The position numbers and the translations under genes were made by a program. 64,000 bases of DNA, from contig NC_080568.1 of assembly GCF_030253575.1 (NCBI RefSeq), forward strand, positions 32,019,001 through 32,083,000. The letters are read 5' to 3'. The first letter of the stretch is position 1. The number at the start of each line of letters is the position of its first letter. The notes under the pieces were generated by a model, which searched no databases, was not told where the DNA came from, and saw nothing but the letters and a program-made list of their open reading frames with translations. Positions 11,701 through 22,900 of the stretch are shown here, piece by piece. Source of the stretch: Rhododendron vialii. Taxonomy: Eukaryota > Streptophyta > Magnoliopsida > Ericales > Ericaceae.

Positions 11701-14700
11701 CTATCTTTCTAGATTGATGCTCATTTTGGTGGAGTAAATGATCTAGCATTCTCTCACCCCAATAAGCAACTTTGTGTGATAACCTGTGGTGACGATAAGA
11801 CCATCAAGGTAAATTCTCACAAATTAATTTTATGGTCTCATGCTAAATTGCTGCAAAACATGCCGAGTTGTTGCAGAGATAACATTTTTAGGGAAAAGAA
11901 AAAGATGTTACATAACAACAAGATAGGACTGCGGTGATGACAAATTTTCCTTCTTGTACTCTCTGATCTCAGGTTTGGGATGCCATAAGTGGTTCAAGAC
12001 AGTACATGTTTGAAGGCCATGAGGCTCCTGTCTATTCTGTCTGCCCTCACTTCAAGGAAAACATTCAGGTAAGAACTCCAATAAATCCACTGCTCCTTTC
12101 TTATTGTGGTGATTAAGTTTGAACTTGCCGGGTTTTTGTTTAATGTTTTTCCTAACTGCCTTGTGCTTTCATATTTCAGTTTATATTTTCCACAGCTCTG
12201 GATGGAAAGATAAAAGCTTGGTTATATGACAATTTAGGATCTCGAGTTGATTATGATGCTCCTGGTCGCTGGTGTACAACAATGGCTTATAGTGCTGATG
12301 GAACAAGGTTGACCCTCTGAACCTACGGCAAATTCTGCTCTCTATCACTTGGAATGCATGGTCAGATTGTAAAGTTTTGATCTGTTTTCTTTGTTTGGTT
12401 GGTTGGGTTGTTATCCAGGTTGTTCTCATGTGGGACCAGCAAAGATGGCGAATCCCATATTGTAGAATGGAATGAAAGTGAAGGTGCTGTGAAGAGGACC
12501 TATCAAGGGTTCCGAAAACGATCTTTGGGTGTTGTACAATTCGATACCACCAAAAACCGGTTTTTGGCAGCTGGTGACGACTTCTCCATTAAATTTTGGG
12601 ATATGGATAATGTCCAACTTCTGACAAGCATTGACGCTGATGGAAATCTTCCCGTGAGTTTTTTTTTTAATTGTCAGTTTGAGAAGAACATTCTCCTGTT
12701 TGTATTACGTTCGTTGGTTGAATGCTGTTTTAAATCTTTAATTCAAGGCAAGCCCGCGTATCCGCTTTAACAAGGATGGAACTCTCTTGGCTGTTTCTGC
12801 CAATGAAAATGGGATAAAAATCTTGGCAAATTCAGATGGTCTTCGTTTGCTTCGCACATCTGAGTCTCACGATGCTTCAAGAGCATCTGAAAACGTGACA
12901 AAGGTAGCTGCTTTATACGAGTGGATGTTTTTGTGACAAATCACTGTTTCTTGAACTAGACTTGCTGATTTAGACTTGTCTTAATGTGTTTTTATCTTAT
13001 GCAGCCTACAGTAAATGCACTATCCGCTGCTGCTGCTGCCACTACTAGTGCTGGTCTAGCAGATAGAGTTGCATCTGTTGTTGCTTCATCTGGAATGGTT
13101 CGTTTGAGACAATTGTTTGTTGTTTGTTGTCCCTCAAGTCAATCTTAAAATACATCATGAGCTAAATTTGCAATTATTTTATGTTTTAGCAACATCCATT
13201 TGTTTTGTGTAGAATAGACCTTACGGCAACCAGTATATGACTACTCACCTGAATATATACTAAGTGACATCTCTTTAACTATTGCAGAATGGGGATGCCA
13301 GAAATTTGGCAGATGTGAAACCTAGGATTGCTGAAGAAATCAATGACAAATCGAAGATTTGGAAGCTCAGTGAAATTAGCGACCCTTCCCAGTGTCGATC
13401 TTTGAAGCTCCCTGAACACTTGAGAGTATCAACAAAGGTGTGTTTTTCACTGCTCGACTTTAACACACTCACACTCACAAGCACAAGCACAAGCACGCGC
13501 GCGCACACACACACACACACATATATGTGCATGTACATTATAGTAATATATCAATAGGTTGATCATGTTATTCGATCATGCTTAGATTGATGTTGACACT
13601 TTTGTTAGGATTTTTAGGCATTTCGGCCTTTTACTGGTATGCATTGATTCAGTTTTTCTGTGCATGTAACTGTTTTTTAACACATCCAATTGTAACTATT
13701 CGAGGAACTTTTTTATTGTTATTTGATTGGCACTATTCTAATAAGCTAATGATGTTTCACAAAACTTATATTGAATTCATGCCTCTTCATTGTCTATCTG
13801 TTTCTCTTCATAAAAAAATCAACCTGCCCATGGTGGAATCCACTGTCATAATGTACAAAATTTGACAAAATAAGCTCATGCGTATTGGTATAACAACCAG
13901 CGGACGAAAATATACTTTAGTTTCTGTTTAAGATGGAGTGTTTGGTCCTCTGCCAGTGGAATTAACTGGGTGAATCTCGAAATTATGGAAGTTCCTAATT
14001 CTTTAGCGTCACGCCATATGTTAGCAGATGGCGCAAAGAGATAGTGAAATTGAACTCAATTAGAATGTACAAGGTCTTTTGGCAAGAGGAGGGAAATGTG
14101 GAACCCTTACGCACATAGTTTACCCGATGTTCCTCGAGTTATTTGGCATGTTTTTTATCTACAGCACCATACGCAAGAATATATAAAAGTAAATCGAATC
14201 AATATTTCCTTCCATGTGGAATATGATTAGAAAGCATTCTTTGATGCATAATACTTGTAGGTTTAATTGTTAAAGCATAAACTTCTTATGAGAACAATTT
14301 ATTTCACTTTCTGATTCTTCGTGAACTCAAGTTGCTCTATGTAAATTCCTAGAATTTTCTACTTCCAAAGGGAGAATTTACGTCATAAATAGTCTGTTGT
14401 TCTGTCATTACGAGGCTTTTGACCCCATTTGTGTGTACTGAAAACTGTTTTGTCACTTGCTTCATTATTTGCTCACTGCAGATATCAAGGTTGATATACA
14501 CCAATTCAGGCAATGGTATTTTGGCATTAGCAGCTAATGCCATTCATCTACTCTGGAAATGGCAGCGACTTGACCGCAATTCAAGTGGCAGGGTATGAAG
14601 GATGCTAACTTTGTCATTTTCATTTATTGGGTTGTCATTTTCTTGTTTGAATATGAACTCATTTTGACCGTAATACTCCATCCTTTAGGCAACGGCCAGT

Positions 14701-16993
14701 GTTGCACCTCAATTATGGCAACCATCAAGTGGCATTTTGATGACCAATGAATTTGCTGCCACCAATCCTGAGGATGCTGTACCCTGTTTCGCTTTGTCCA
14801 AAAATGATTCTTATGTGATGTCTGCATCAGGAGGAAAGATTTCTTTATTCAATATGATGACATTTAAGGTGATAGATGAATTGAGTTATTCTCTCTGCTT
14901 AGTTGTTTTGTTTTATAATTTGTCATTTGACTAATCCCATCTTCTTTTCTGGCCAAGTGCAGACAATGACAACTTTCATGCCTCCACCACCGGCAGCAAC
15001 ATTTCTTGCATTCCATCCACAAGATAATAACATCATTGCCATTGGCATGGATGATTCAACAATCCAGATATACAATGTCCGTGTTGACGAGGTATGATAA
15101 CACATGTTTATGGGCAAGAAGTTACATTACATTTTATGGGTAATAAGCGCCCTGGTTGTTTTATAAACAAGCCTTCTTATGTAAGTATAATAGCTATTTC
15201 TTTATGACAGGTCAAAAGCAAGCTTAAAGGTCACTCTAAAAGAATTACTGGCCTTGCCTTTTCTCATGCACTTAATGTGCTAGTTTCATCGGGAGCAGAT
15301 GCTCAGGTTAGCAATTTTTGTTCTTTCTTTTTGTGTATAGATAGTTGTTAAGAGAACTATGTTTGTTTTGGTCTAATGGAACTGGATTGCTAGTCGCTAT
15401 TCACTTCTTTGGGCTTCTACTAAATTGAACAATTGCCCTCCCCCCTTTGGATTGGAAATTGGAAAACAGTCTTCATCAGAAGTTTCTAGAATATTACAGA
15501 TGGGCTTACATAAGCATTCTCCAGTACATATATGATGGGAGTTAATTTTTCTGGTAGAGTTTGTGGGGTTAATGACTTTTTACTTGAAGGGTTAGTTAAT
15601 GGCCTCGATTGAGTGGCTATCACAGGAGCCAGGCGGCAATGAATAGCTAGGCCTCTTTCTCCTTCTTTCCTCCTTTTTTTTCACCTCTGATTTAACCCAC
15701 TCGTACGTTATGTGGAGAAAATATGGAAAACAATATCAGCAGTGTGCATTCTTGATGGAAAAGACGACTTTGTACTTTGTTCCCCAAGAGTTGGGCTAAG
15801 TTAGTAAGTCTATGTTTTGCTTTTTTTATGACTAATTACCTGCTTTTCCTTCTCTCCAGCTTTATGTGTGGAACTCTGATACCTGGGAAAAGCAGAAAAG
15901 CAGGTTCCTTCAGGTTCCAGGTGGGAGGACGCCAACAACACAGTCAGACACTCGTGTACAGTTTCATCAGGACCAGACACACTTCCTCGTTGTACACGAG
16001 ACACAACTTTCAATCTATGAAGCAACTAAACTAGATTGTGTCAAACAGGTTTCTTTTTTTTTTTTTATTTAAGTAGCTTTGTTGTTGGGAAATACCGGTA
16101 TGGCATAGTTGAGTCATATGATTTCTTGGTTTTGTAGTTTGTCCCACGTGAATCTGCTGCTCCAATCTCTCATGCAATGTTCTCATGCGATAGCCAGCTG
16201 GTGTATGCCAGCTTCTTGGATGGAAGTGTATGTGTGTTTACTGCTTCTAATCTCCAAATGCGGTGTTGCATTAGCTCTTCGGCCTATCTTTCACCGAGTG
16301 TCAGGTATTTCCTTATCTTTGTTGCTTTCTTTTGGGTTCTTGAGAATCTGAGATGAAGATAGAGTATTATTGGGGCACCATGCCGGTTGGTTACGTTTAG
16401 TTTGCTCGGTATACATTTGGGGATTGAATTTTGTTTTGCACTTCCTTGTGCTGTAGAACCATGTCTTTAAGTTTCATTTATCAAAGAACTTAGGTCCTGT
16501 TGTAGTATTAACCAAGGGGACCACGGAGCCCACATTTTGTCTAAACTTTTGCAGCTTGGACTATATATAAGTCAGATACACCCAACAGAACAGGGGATAT
16601 GCCATACTTGGGGAATGTGGAATTATCAATTGCCTCACCATTGGTTCGATTGGATAGTGTGCCCTATTCATCCGATCAAGCAACCATGGCCTTAATGGCT
16701 ATGAATGAAGTGATCTTTTCACAGAATCCTACTTGTTAAGTGTATGCCAACAAAGTGACAAACTATATTTCCTTTGCAGCAACTCAAACGTCCAGCCACT
16801 AGTTATTGCAGCGCATCCACAAGAACCAAATCAGTTTGCAATAGGTCTATCAGACGGCGGGGTTCATGTCTTTGAGCCTCTAGAATCTGAAGGCAAATGG
16901 GGAGTTCCTCCACCGATTGAGAACGGGTCGGCAAGCAGTGTAGCCGCTACACCTTCAGTTGGAACTTTGGGGTCAGATCAACCTCAAAGGTGA
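8774..16993 (+). CDS. TPL: TOPLESS/TOPLESS-related transcriptional co-repressor
   Basis: This is a Groucho/Tup1-type co-repressor. In plants TPL/TPR proteins bind EAR motifs of repressors (Aux/IAA, JAZ-NINJA, WUS and others) and recruit histone deacetylases in the nucleus. I traced 25 coding exons: 8774-8853, 8974-9153, 9435-9548, 9630-9788, 10173-10350, 10440-10563, 10670-10776, 10865-11030, 11144-11253, 11337-11406, 11558-11631, 11713-11808, 11973-12068, 12180-12307, 12419-12653, 12748-12903, 13005-13097, 13288-13437, 14482-14592, 14689-14868, 14963-15091, 15211-15306, 15860-16048, 16138-16304 and 16780-16993. They total 3402 nt with no break, giving 1133 residues; Arabidopsis TPL has about 1131. 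The start MSSLSRELVFLILQFLDEEK opens the LisH (about 4-36) and CTLH domains. A proline-rich linker follows at about 210-300, then WD40 repeats with words such as DDKTIKVWD and TALDGKIKAWLYD. The end ...SDQPQR matches the family. The closest relatives are TPL/TPR1 rather than TPR2-4, judged from memory. It is complete and apparently functional. Confidence 0.97.
9200..9382 (+). mobile_element. tRNA-derived SINE in intron 2 of the TOPLESS gene
   Basis: The stretch starts GGGCGGCCCGGGCGCAGTGG, has an A-box-like GTGGTAAGG and a B-box GGTTTGAGTC at 9256-9265. It then has a SINE body (GGAAAACAGCCTCTCCCC..., CCAACCCTTCCC) and ends GGGTAGCCCTTTATTTT. This organisation is that of plant Au-type SINEs. 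A second, diverged copy lies reversed at about 27640-27905. It is not a tRNA gene because the tRNA fold does not continue. Confidence 0.75.
13495..13526. repeat. CG/CA dinucleotide microsatellite in TOPLESS intron 18
   Basis: CGCGCGCACACACACACAC-type alternation follows a short run of CAAG units just inside the intron after the exon ending at 13437. It is a simple repeat. Confidence 0.8.
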
Positions 16994-17760
16994 TCAAGTG
17001 GCTGCCAAGCAGAAAGTTATTTTTCATGCTTTGCTTGCTGGCTCTATATCCCCAGATTATAGGTATGTTTCTCATTAGACTAAACTCCAATACTTATGTG
17101 ACAAAAGGCAATGTTAATGGGAATTGAAGAACTTAGAGACTAAAGGCTGTGTTTGGATTGTGGTTTCGGGGTGGCATTTGTGGAAGCAAGGTTTAAGGAG
17201 ATGATAAAATGGTTTCCCTTCTACTTTCCCTTCTCTTTGGTATATCCCTATATGACTCCATGATACAAACACTGCCTGAGAAAAGACAGAAGGAATTTGG
17301 ACATACCAAACCAACATGTTAAACCTCTATTGGAGCCCCCAAACGTAGCCGCCTTGGTGGGGTTAACAAATTTCCATATCCTGAATATTTGTTTGACATC
17401 CTACTCCTCTGGCCCAACTTGACATATTTTGTTTGTGGTTTTTTTTTTCCACTTTTGTTCTTTTCTGCAGTTTTGAAGATCAAAATCTGTGTAATGTACT
17501 TGATGATCGGGACGCGGACGTGTAGGTCTAACTTGTTGGTCAGTTATGTAAGCTTAGTCTTTTAGGAGTATTGACAGTGAATAGCCCCAAACCCCCTCCT
17601 TTCCAGAAAGGAATTTCTTCTAAGAAAAATTGTTCTGTTTTGTACCTTATTTGTTTATATTCTTTTTCCATTTTTTGTGGATACATCTGTTGTTCTATGT
17701 ATGAAATTGTCTTCTAGGTTGTTTATGTTAAATTGTTTTATTTCATTGAATTGTCTTGCA
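16994..17760 (+). other. 3' UTR of the TOPLESS gene, probably with an intron
   Basis: After the TGA at 16991-16993 the sequence reads ...GATTATAG|GTATGTTTC at 17062/17063 and TTTTCTGCAG|TTTTGAAG at 17470/17471, a good donor-acceptor pair. A T-rich region with possible polyadenylation signals follows to about 17750. The intron's middle (about 17140-17330) looks like a small repeat (GTGTTTGGATT ... ACATACCAAACC). The splice is inferred from consensus. Confidence 0.5.
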
Positions 17761-17864
17761 CTCACAGCCCTTGCCAGAAATTAAAAAAAAAATAACCTCT
17801 ATAGGGCTTCCAGCTTTTGGAGTTTTCTGCAAGTATATGTGCAGTCTTACAGGTCTGTTAGGCC

Positions 17865-18095
17865 ATGTTTGATTGACGGAACTAATTTACATGGGGATAC
17901 GTAATCCGAGAAGATGAATAATCCCACCAGACTTGTAGCCCTTGGATTAGTAATACTCCATATTTGACAGGTTTATTATTAGATGGATGTGTAATTCCTT
18001 TATTGTTACTTTGAAATGCTAGAAATGTGATCTCCTTGAATTTGTTGTACAATCCCACGTCTAATTGGGTTACTTGGGTTAACCAAACAGACCCT
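17865..18095. mobile_element. MITE-like inverted repeat downstream of the TOPLESS gene
   Basis: The ends are GGCCATGTTTGATTGACGG and GGTTAACCAAACAGACCC, an inverted pair of the 'GTTTGGTT' type, with internal ATTAGTAAT and CCAATTAGACG words. It is non-coding. It is probably a degenerate DNA transposon. Confidence 0.4.
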
Positions 18096-18224
18096 TAAGG
18101 TCAGAATCTGAAACATTTTTTGTTGGGGGTGGAAATACATTTGGCCGGATCATAGATTTGTGAAGGTAGAAAAAACGAACGGGAAAAAGTACTTCAGAAC
18201 TTGGTTCAGTTACCGAATGATGTT

Positions 18225-19010
18225 ACAGATTATTATTATTTTTTAATAAGAAGCAATGGTTGTTGCATTCATGAAAGCCATCCAGCACTTACAAAGATTT
18301 CCATCCGAAAATAAAGATTAGAAACTTGGGCCAGAGCTGTTAGGATGGTTTTGGGCTCTTGGGATGGGTTTGGCCCTTTTGGGCCTTACCTTTAGGATGT
18401 TTGGGCTTTGCCCATTAGGAGTTGTGGGCTTGGCCCATTGAATCTGTGTTTTTTAAGCATTTAATTATTGGTTGGATTCTCCACCCCTATCCCCTGCGTG
18501 ATGTACCCTTATCAATAAAACTTTATCTTGCCGATCAAAAAAAATAAAAATAAAATTAGAAACTACTATGACACAATCCACCTAGCGAAAGATAAACCAA
18601 TGGTGGGAAGCAGGAAATCCTATAACAAACGAGAATGGAGAAACCCAACTTAATAGCTAATTTCTGTCCAATGACATACTGAGTGAGCATCACGTCTAGA
18701 ATTCGTGCGAAAACGCCACAAACCCAATGGCAGAACTGCACTAGCTCCAACCCAATAAATTCTTTCAATCTAACTGCTCAAGTTTGACCAATGGTGGTGT
18801 TCAAATTTTCAGCAATAAGTTTCTAAATGAGATGTGCCTTCGTTGAGCATCGCACGAACATAGGCCAAGTCTGATATCTGGACAATCTTTTTTCTTGGGA
18901 GGATGGTCGGGCATAAGAATAGCCATATTGCCAATTAGCTCCCTCTTCATCCAACAGTCAAGAAAAGTTGTGAATACCGTTTCATACCAGTTGTTGGTTA
19001 TGCTTTTCTT
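18225..19010 (-). mobile_element. Possible truncated LINE 3' end
   Basis: A T-rich run with ATT repeats (18228-18245) reads on the minus strand as a poly-A-like tail. Upstream on that strand lies several hundred bp of unrelated sequence with short open frames (for example 18556-18768), none with a recognisable domain. The arrangement resembles the clearer LINE remnant at 57590-58500. The identification is tentative. Confidence 0.25.
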
Positions 19011-19192
19011 CCGTAAAACCGTAACCTTGCCTCTCTAGATTCATGTTAGGAGTGAAGCCTTATGGTTTTCCGAGGTTTGTTGAAAATCCCACCGCTTTTT
19101 TTTTTCTTCATAAAACCGTAACCTTGCCTCTCTAGATTTGTGTTAGGAGTGAAGCATTGTGGTTTTCCGAGGTTTGCTGAAAATCCCACCCG
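19011..19192. repeat. Tandem duplication, unit about 100 bp, two copies
   Basis: TAAAACCGTAACCTTGCC ... TTAGGAGTGAAGC ... GGTTTTCCGAGGTTTG ... GAAAATCCCACC occurs at about 19013-19099 and again at about 19110-19190 with a few substitutions. The copies are separated by a poly-T stretch. It has no coding meaning. Confidence 0.85.
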
Positions 19193-19994
19193 GGTGGTTT
19201 TGGCGGAAGTCAAATCAGCTTAGAATATTCTGTCCGGACACGGTCATGACTTACGCCCGGACGGTCATACATGGGACAGAACATAATTAAAGCCCTAAAA
19301 CTAAATAAATGAATGATAATTTCCAAAATTTTCTGTTGATAATTTTCAAAATTTTCTTGCAAAAATAGTATACTTATTTTTAAGTCTTCATTTTACAAAC
19401 CAAATATACATTTTGGAACAAGGTAGTATTATACATTTTGCAACAAAGTAGATTTATATAGCCAATGCCCCATATGGGGGAGTTCAATTTGTTCACCCGC
19501 CAAATGAGTGGAACAACGGAACCCTTCTAATTTCTTTCCCCTTGTATCATTGCACTTGAATATAAACAAACATTTATGCATCAGCATAATAGAAACGTTT
19601 TCCAATAGCTGAAGCACAATTGAAGTAGTAGAACAATCATGACAAATTGTCCAGAAATCATCCAAGTTCTATTCCAACAATATGTACAGTTACATCCCAA
19701 TAGCAATTATTTACCACAGCTCCTAAGGAAGTGCATTTTTAGACCATGCCAAGGAAGCTTTATCTACATTTTCCTTTTGTACTCGGCATCGGATACAAAA
19801 AGAAAGCCTTCACATGCAGCACATGAAGAAACTTTCCTAGCCTCCCGTCAGAACCATAAATTAAAGCCACGCTCAAGTCAACCCTTATGTACAAATTCAT
19901 GAAATGGATTCTTGCTCTATTATTGACCTTATATAAACAAAGCAGCAGCCCTCCATTCCCGACTAGCTATTTACAGGGTCTTTCCTCTGAAGAA

Positions 19995-22900
19995 TTATTC
20001 GGGGCGAAAGCTTACCAGATTTGGGAGGTGAATTGACTGAAGATTCTTAATTTCATTTGCAGTCACCTTGCATGAGTCCAACGTAAGCGATTTCAGATTC
20101 TTTAGTGGCCTGAGGTACTGCAACCCCGCACCAGTTATGCGAGAGTTTGAAGCGTTCAAAGAAACCAATTGTGTCATCCCTGCATTGAAAAAGGCAAAGT
20201 ATATGAGCAGAAAGGGGAAAAAATGTACAAGGCAGAAAGATCAGATTTTTGGATTAAACTGTCATTAATAGCACTAATTGCTTGTCCATGCAAAAGGACT
20301 AAGTTTTCCGTAAGCCATTGAGAAACGACGGTGAAGTTAGTTTAAGAAGGATACCAGAAATCATTTCCAAACATTTATCGGTGAGGTTGCTGTTTTGTGA
20401 GAGATTTAGCACCGTCAATGATGACAGATCTTTGATGTTCTTCACGCCAGCATCAGTTAACCCTCCTCCACATATTTCCAAGGACTTAAGGTTCTTAAAG
20501 TCTGAGTCAAAATACACAGGAAACACTGTTAATCAGAAGGTAACAATGATACCAAAACCCAAGTCCACATTACTTAACAAGAGTTGCATAAACCAACCCC
20601 GACCCCACCCCCCGGCGTTATGTATGGATGGGTTAAAATAGGATTATCTGTGAGTAGATATTTAAAAAAAAAAGTTGATTAAGAGTTTCAACACTAGCCA
20701 AACCTCCACTCCCCTTCAAGAGAGAGAGACATTTACGATATTAAAAGTATTGGAGGCAGCTAAATTGCATTTTATAGCACAATGGTTGAAGCTTTCAATC
20801 ACATACCATGCTTCAAAAGGCGAGTATGTTTTATAAACCATGGGAAGGACATAAAAAATGGCAAGTCAAGCATTTGGTTATGATGGATGTTTTTTTTTTT
20901 TTTTTTTGTGTGCGTGTCAGAAATACAAACCCAAACTATGGTTACATCAGAAGTTAAATTGAACATACTCCGCAGATAGTTTGTTCCAGAATCTGTTATA
21001 CGTGCTCCAAAAAGATCTAAATGAGTCAATCCAGTCAAGCCTGCAAAGAAAAGGCAGTAAATGCAATGCTCACATGTTAGAGAAATATGTGTAGAATACT
21101 TGAACTAATAGACTGGAGAAAAAGAAAAGAAACAGAAAAGCAAATTAATGTACACATCATTGCAATTTCAACAATTGGACTACTGTCAAAACAAAACCGA
21201 CAAAACAATAATCATTCGAGCACACACACACGGGGAGAGGGGGGGGTGGTTGTATGTTGGTTAACTTCTAGCATTCTGTTTGGCTCAGAAGGTAACCAAT
21301 CCAAAGGGAAACAAAAGTTGTGCTAAACCAACAAGAAAACCATAGACTCTTTGAATGTCACCAGATTAAAAAAAAAGGGCTAGAATAGGTACTAATCGCA
21401 AAGCATCCCATTTTCCCTGGTAAAACTGAAACCTGATGAGTTGGTAATCATCAAGCTGTGTCACTCACATCCCAAAAACATAAGACAGTTGGCAAAAGTA
21501 TCCAGGAAGGCAGGAATGACATGATGCTGTATCAGCGTCTAGTAGGACTAAGGTAAATTCTGACTGGTGTGGTACAAATGATACAATACAGGATCCTGCA
21601 GGCATATCACCTTCCTTGCCAAGTTTTGAAAAAGGTGACACTGTTAGTGAGACACCAGATTACCTTAAAGGATTCCCAAACAACTTGTGCAGCAGATGAT
21701 GGCTAACAATTGTTTGCGGGCCAGAGTTTGGGTGAAAGATGCGTCATTGGGTACACTTCGGGGAAAGGAGTAAAAGAGAAGGTCAGAAAAAATGATGGCA
21801 AAAAATTAAAAAAACCATGCTGGCATTTTTCTTACTGGTATCAACCATACAAGCCACCAACCTTCGGTTACATCAGAAGTTGCAGGCACTACGGTCAGTA
21901 GCGAAGCCAGAATTTGGATTCGGGAGTGGCGCAATTTGATAGGAGTCCACTTATGTTGGTATACGTTGTCCGTACAAGTGTGAAGTGAAAGGTTATGTAT
22001 AAATTCGTATAATTTGACTTTGCCGGTGGCTTTTTGTTAAAAAGAATAACAAGAATAAAAGCCATTGAGATATTATTATGATCCCAACCGTTCTTTTTTT
22101 TGAACCCTTATCTTTACATTATCTGCATAAAATATAAAGTTGTCCTGAGTACCAATAAGAGTCTAATAAATTATATTAATGTAAAAATAATGGTTCGAAA
22201 TTGGGGGTGGGGGGTGGCTCTGCCTCTGACTACAGTGTCAACTTCACAACAATTTGGTCTATGAAGGTCCCCATATCTGCTCTCCAAACTTTCGATGTTT
22301 GCTACTCTACACATGAAATATGAGATTCTATTATGACCCTAGCCCATGTCATCTTTCAGAATCTCCGACTTGTCAAATAAGAAGCACCAATGAATAACAT
22401 CGAACCAGCCACTGATGGAATGCAATCCCGATGATATAATCATGTCATTTTAATTTTGGTGTTTAACGTCATACATGAGCGAAATTGTCCAGAACTTCAT
22501 CAAACATCATGAAGCAAAATGAACAAATTTCTACTCATAATATATTCCCCGTGTGAAAGTACGATCTACCAGCGGATCAAAAAAAAAAAGTACGATCTAC
22601 CGAAAGGGCATAAACATGAGGAGAGCCGAGACCAAATTATAGGCCAACAGTCGCCCTGACACATTACAACTGTGTAAAGTTACAGTTGAATGTTCAATCT
22701 TTGTGCATGGCTCCACTAAAAACAATGCTATTTGTATAGTTCTAAATAATTCTCACATCGAAATTCATGCAAAACATCTACTTTCCAAGTTTAATTCAAA
22801 AGACTGTGACACTGGATATGACGTCTATTATATATCTATCAAGCAACCATGGGAGCTAAAATCAGTATAAAAATTCATTCCTTTAAAAGTTTGATGCGCA

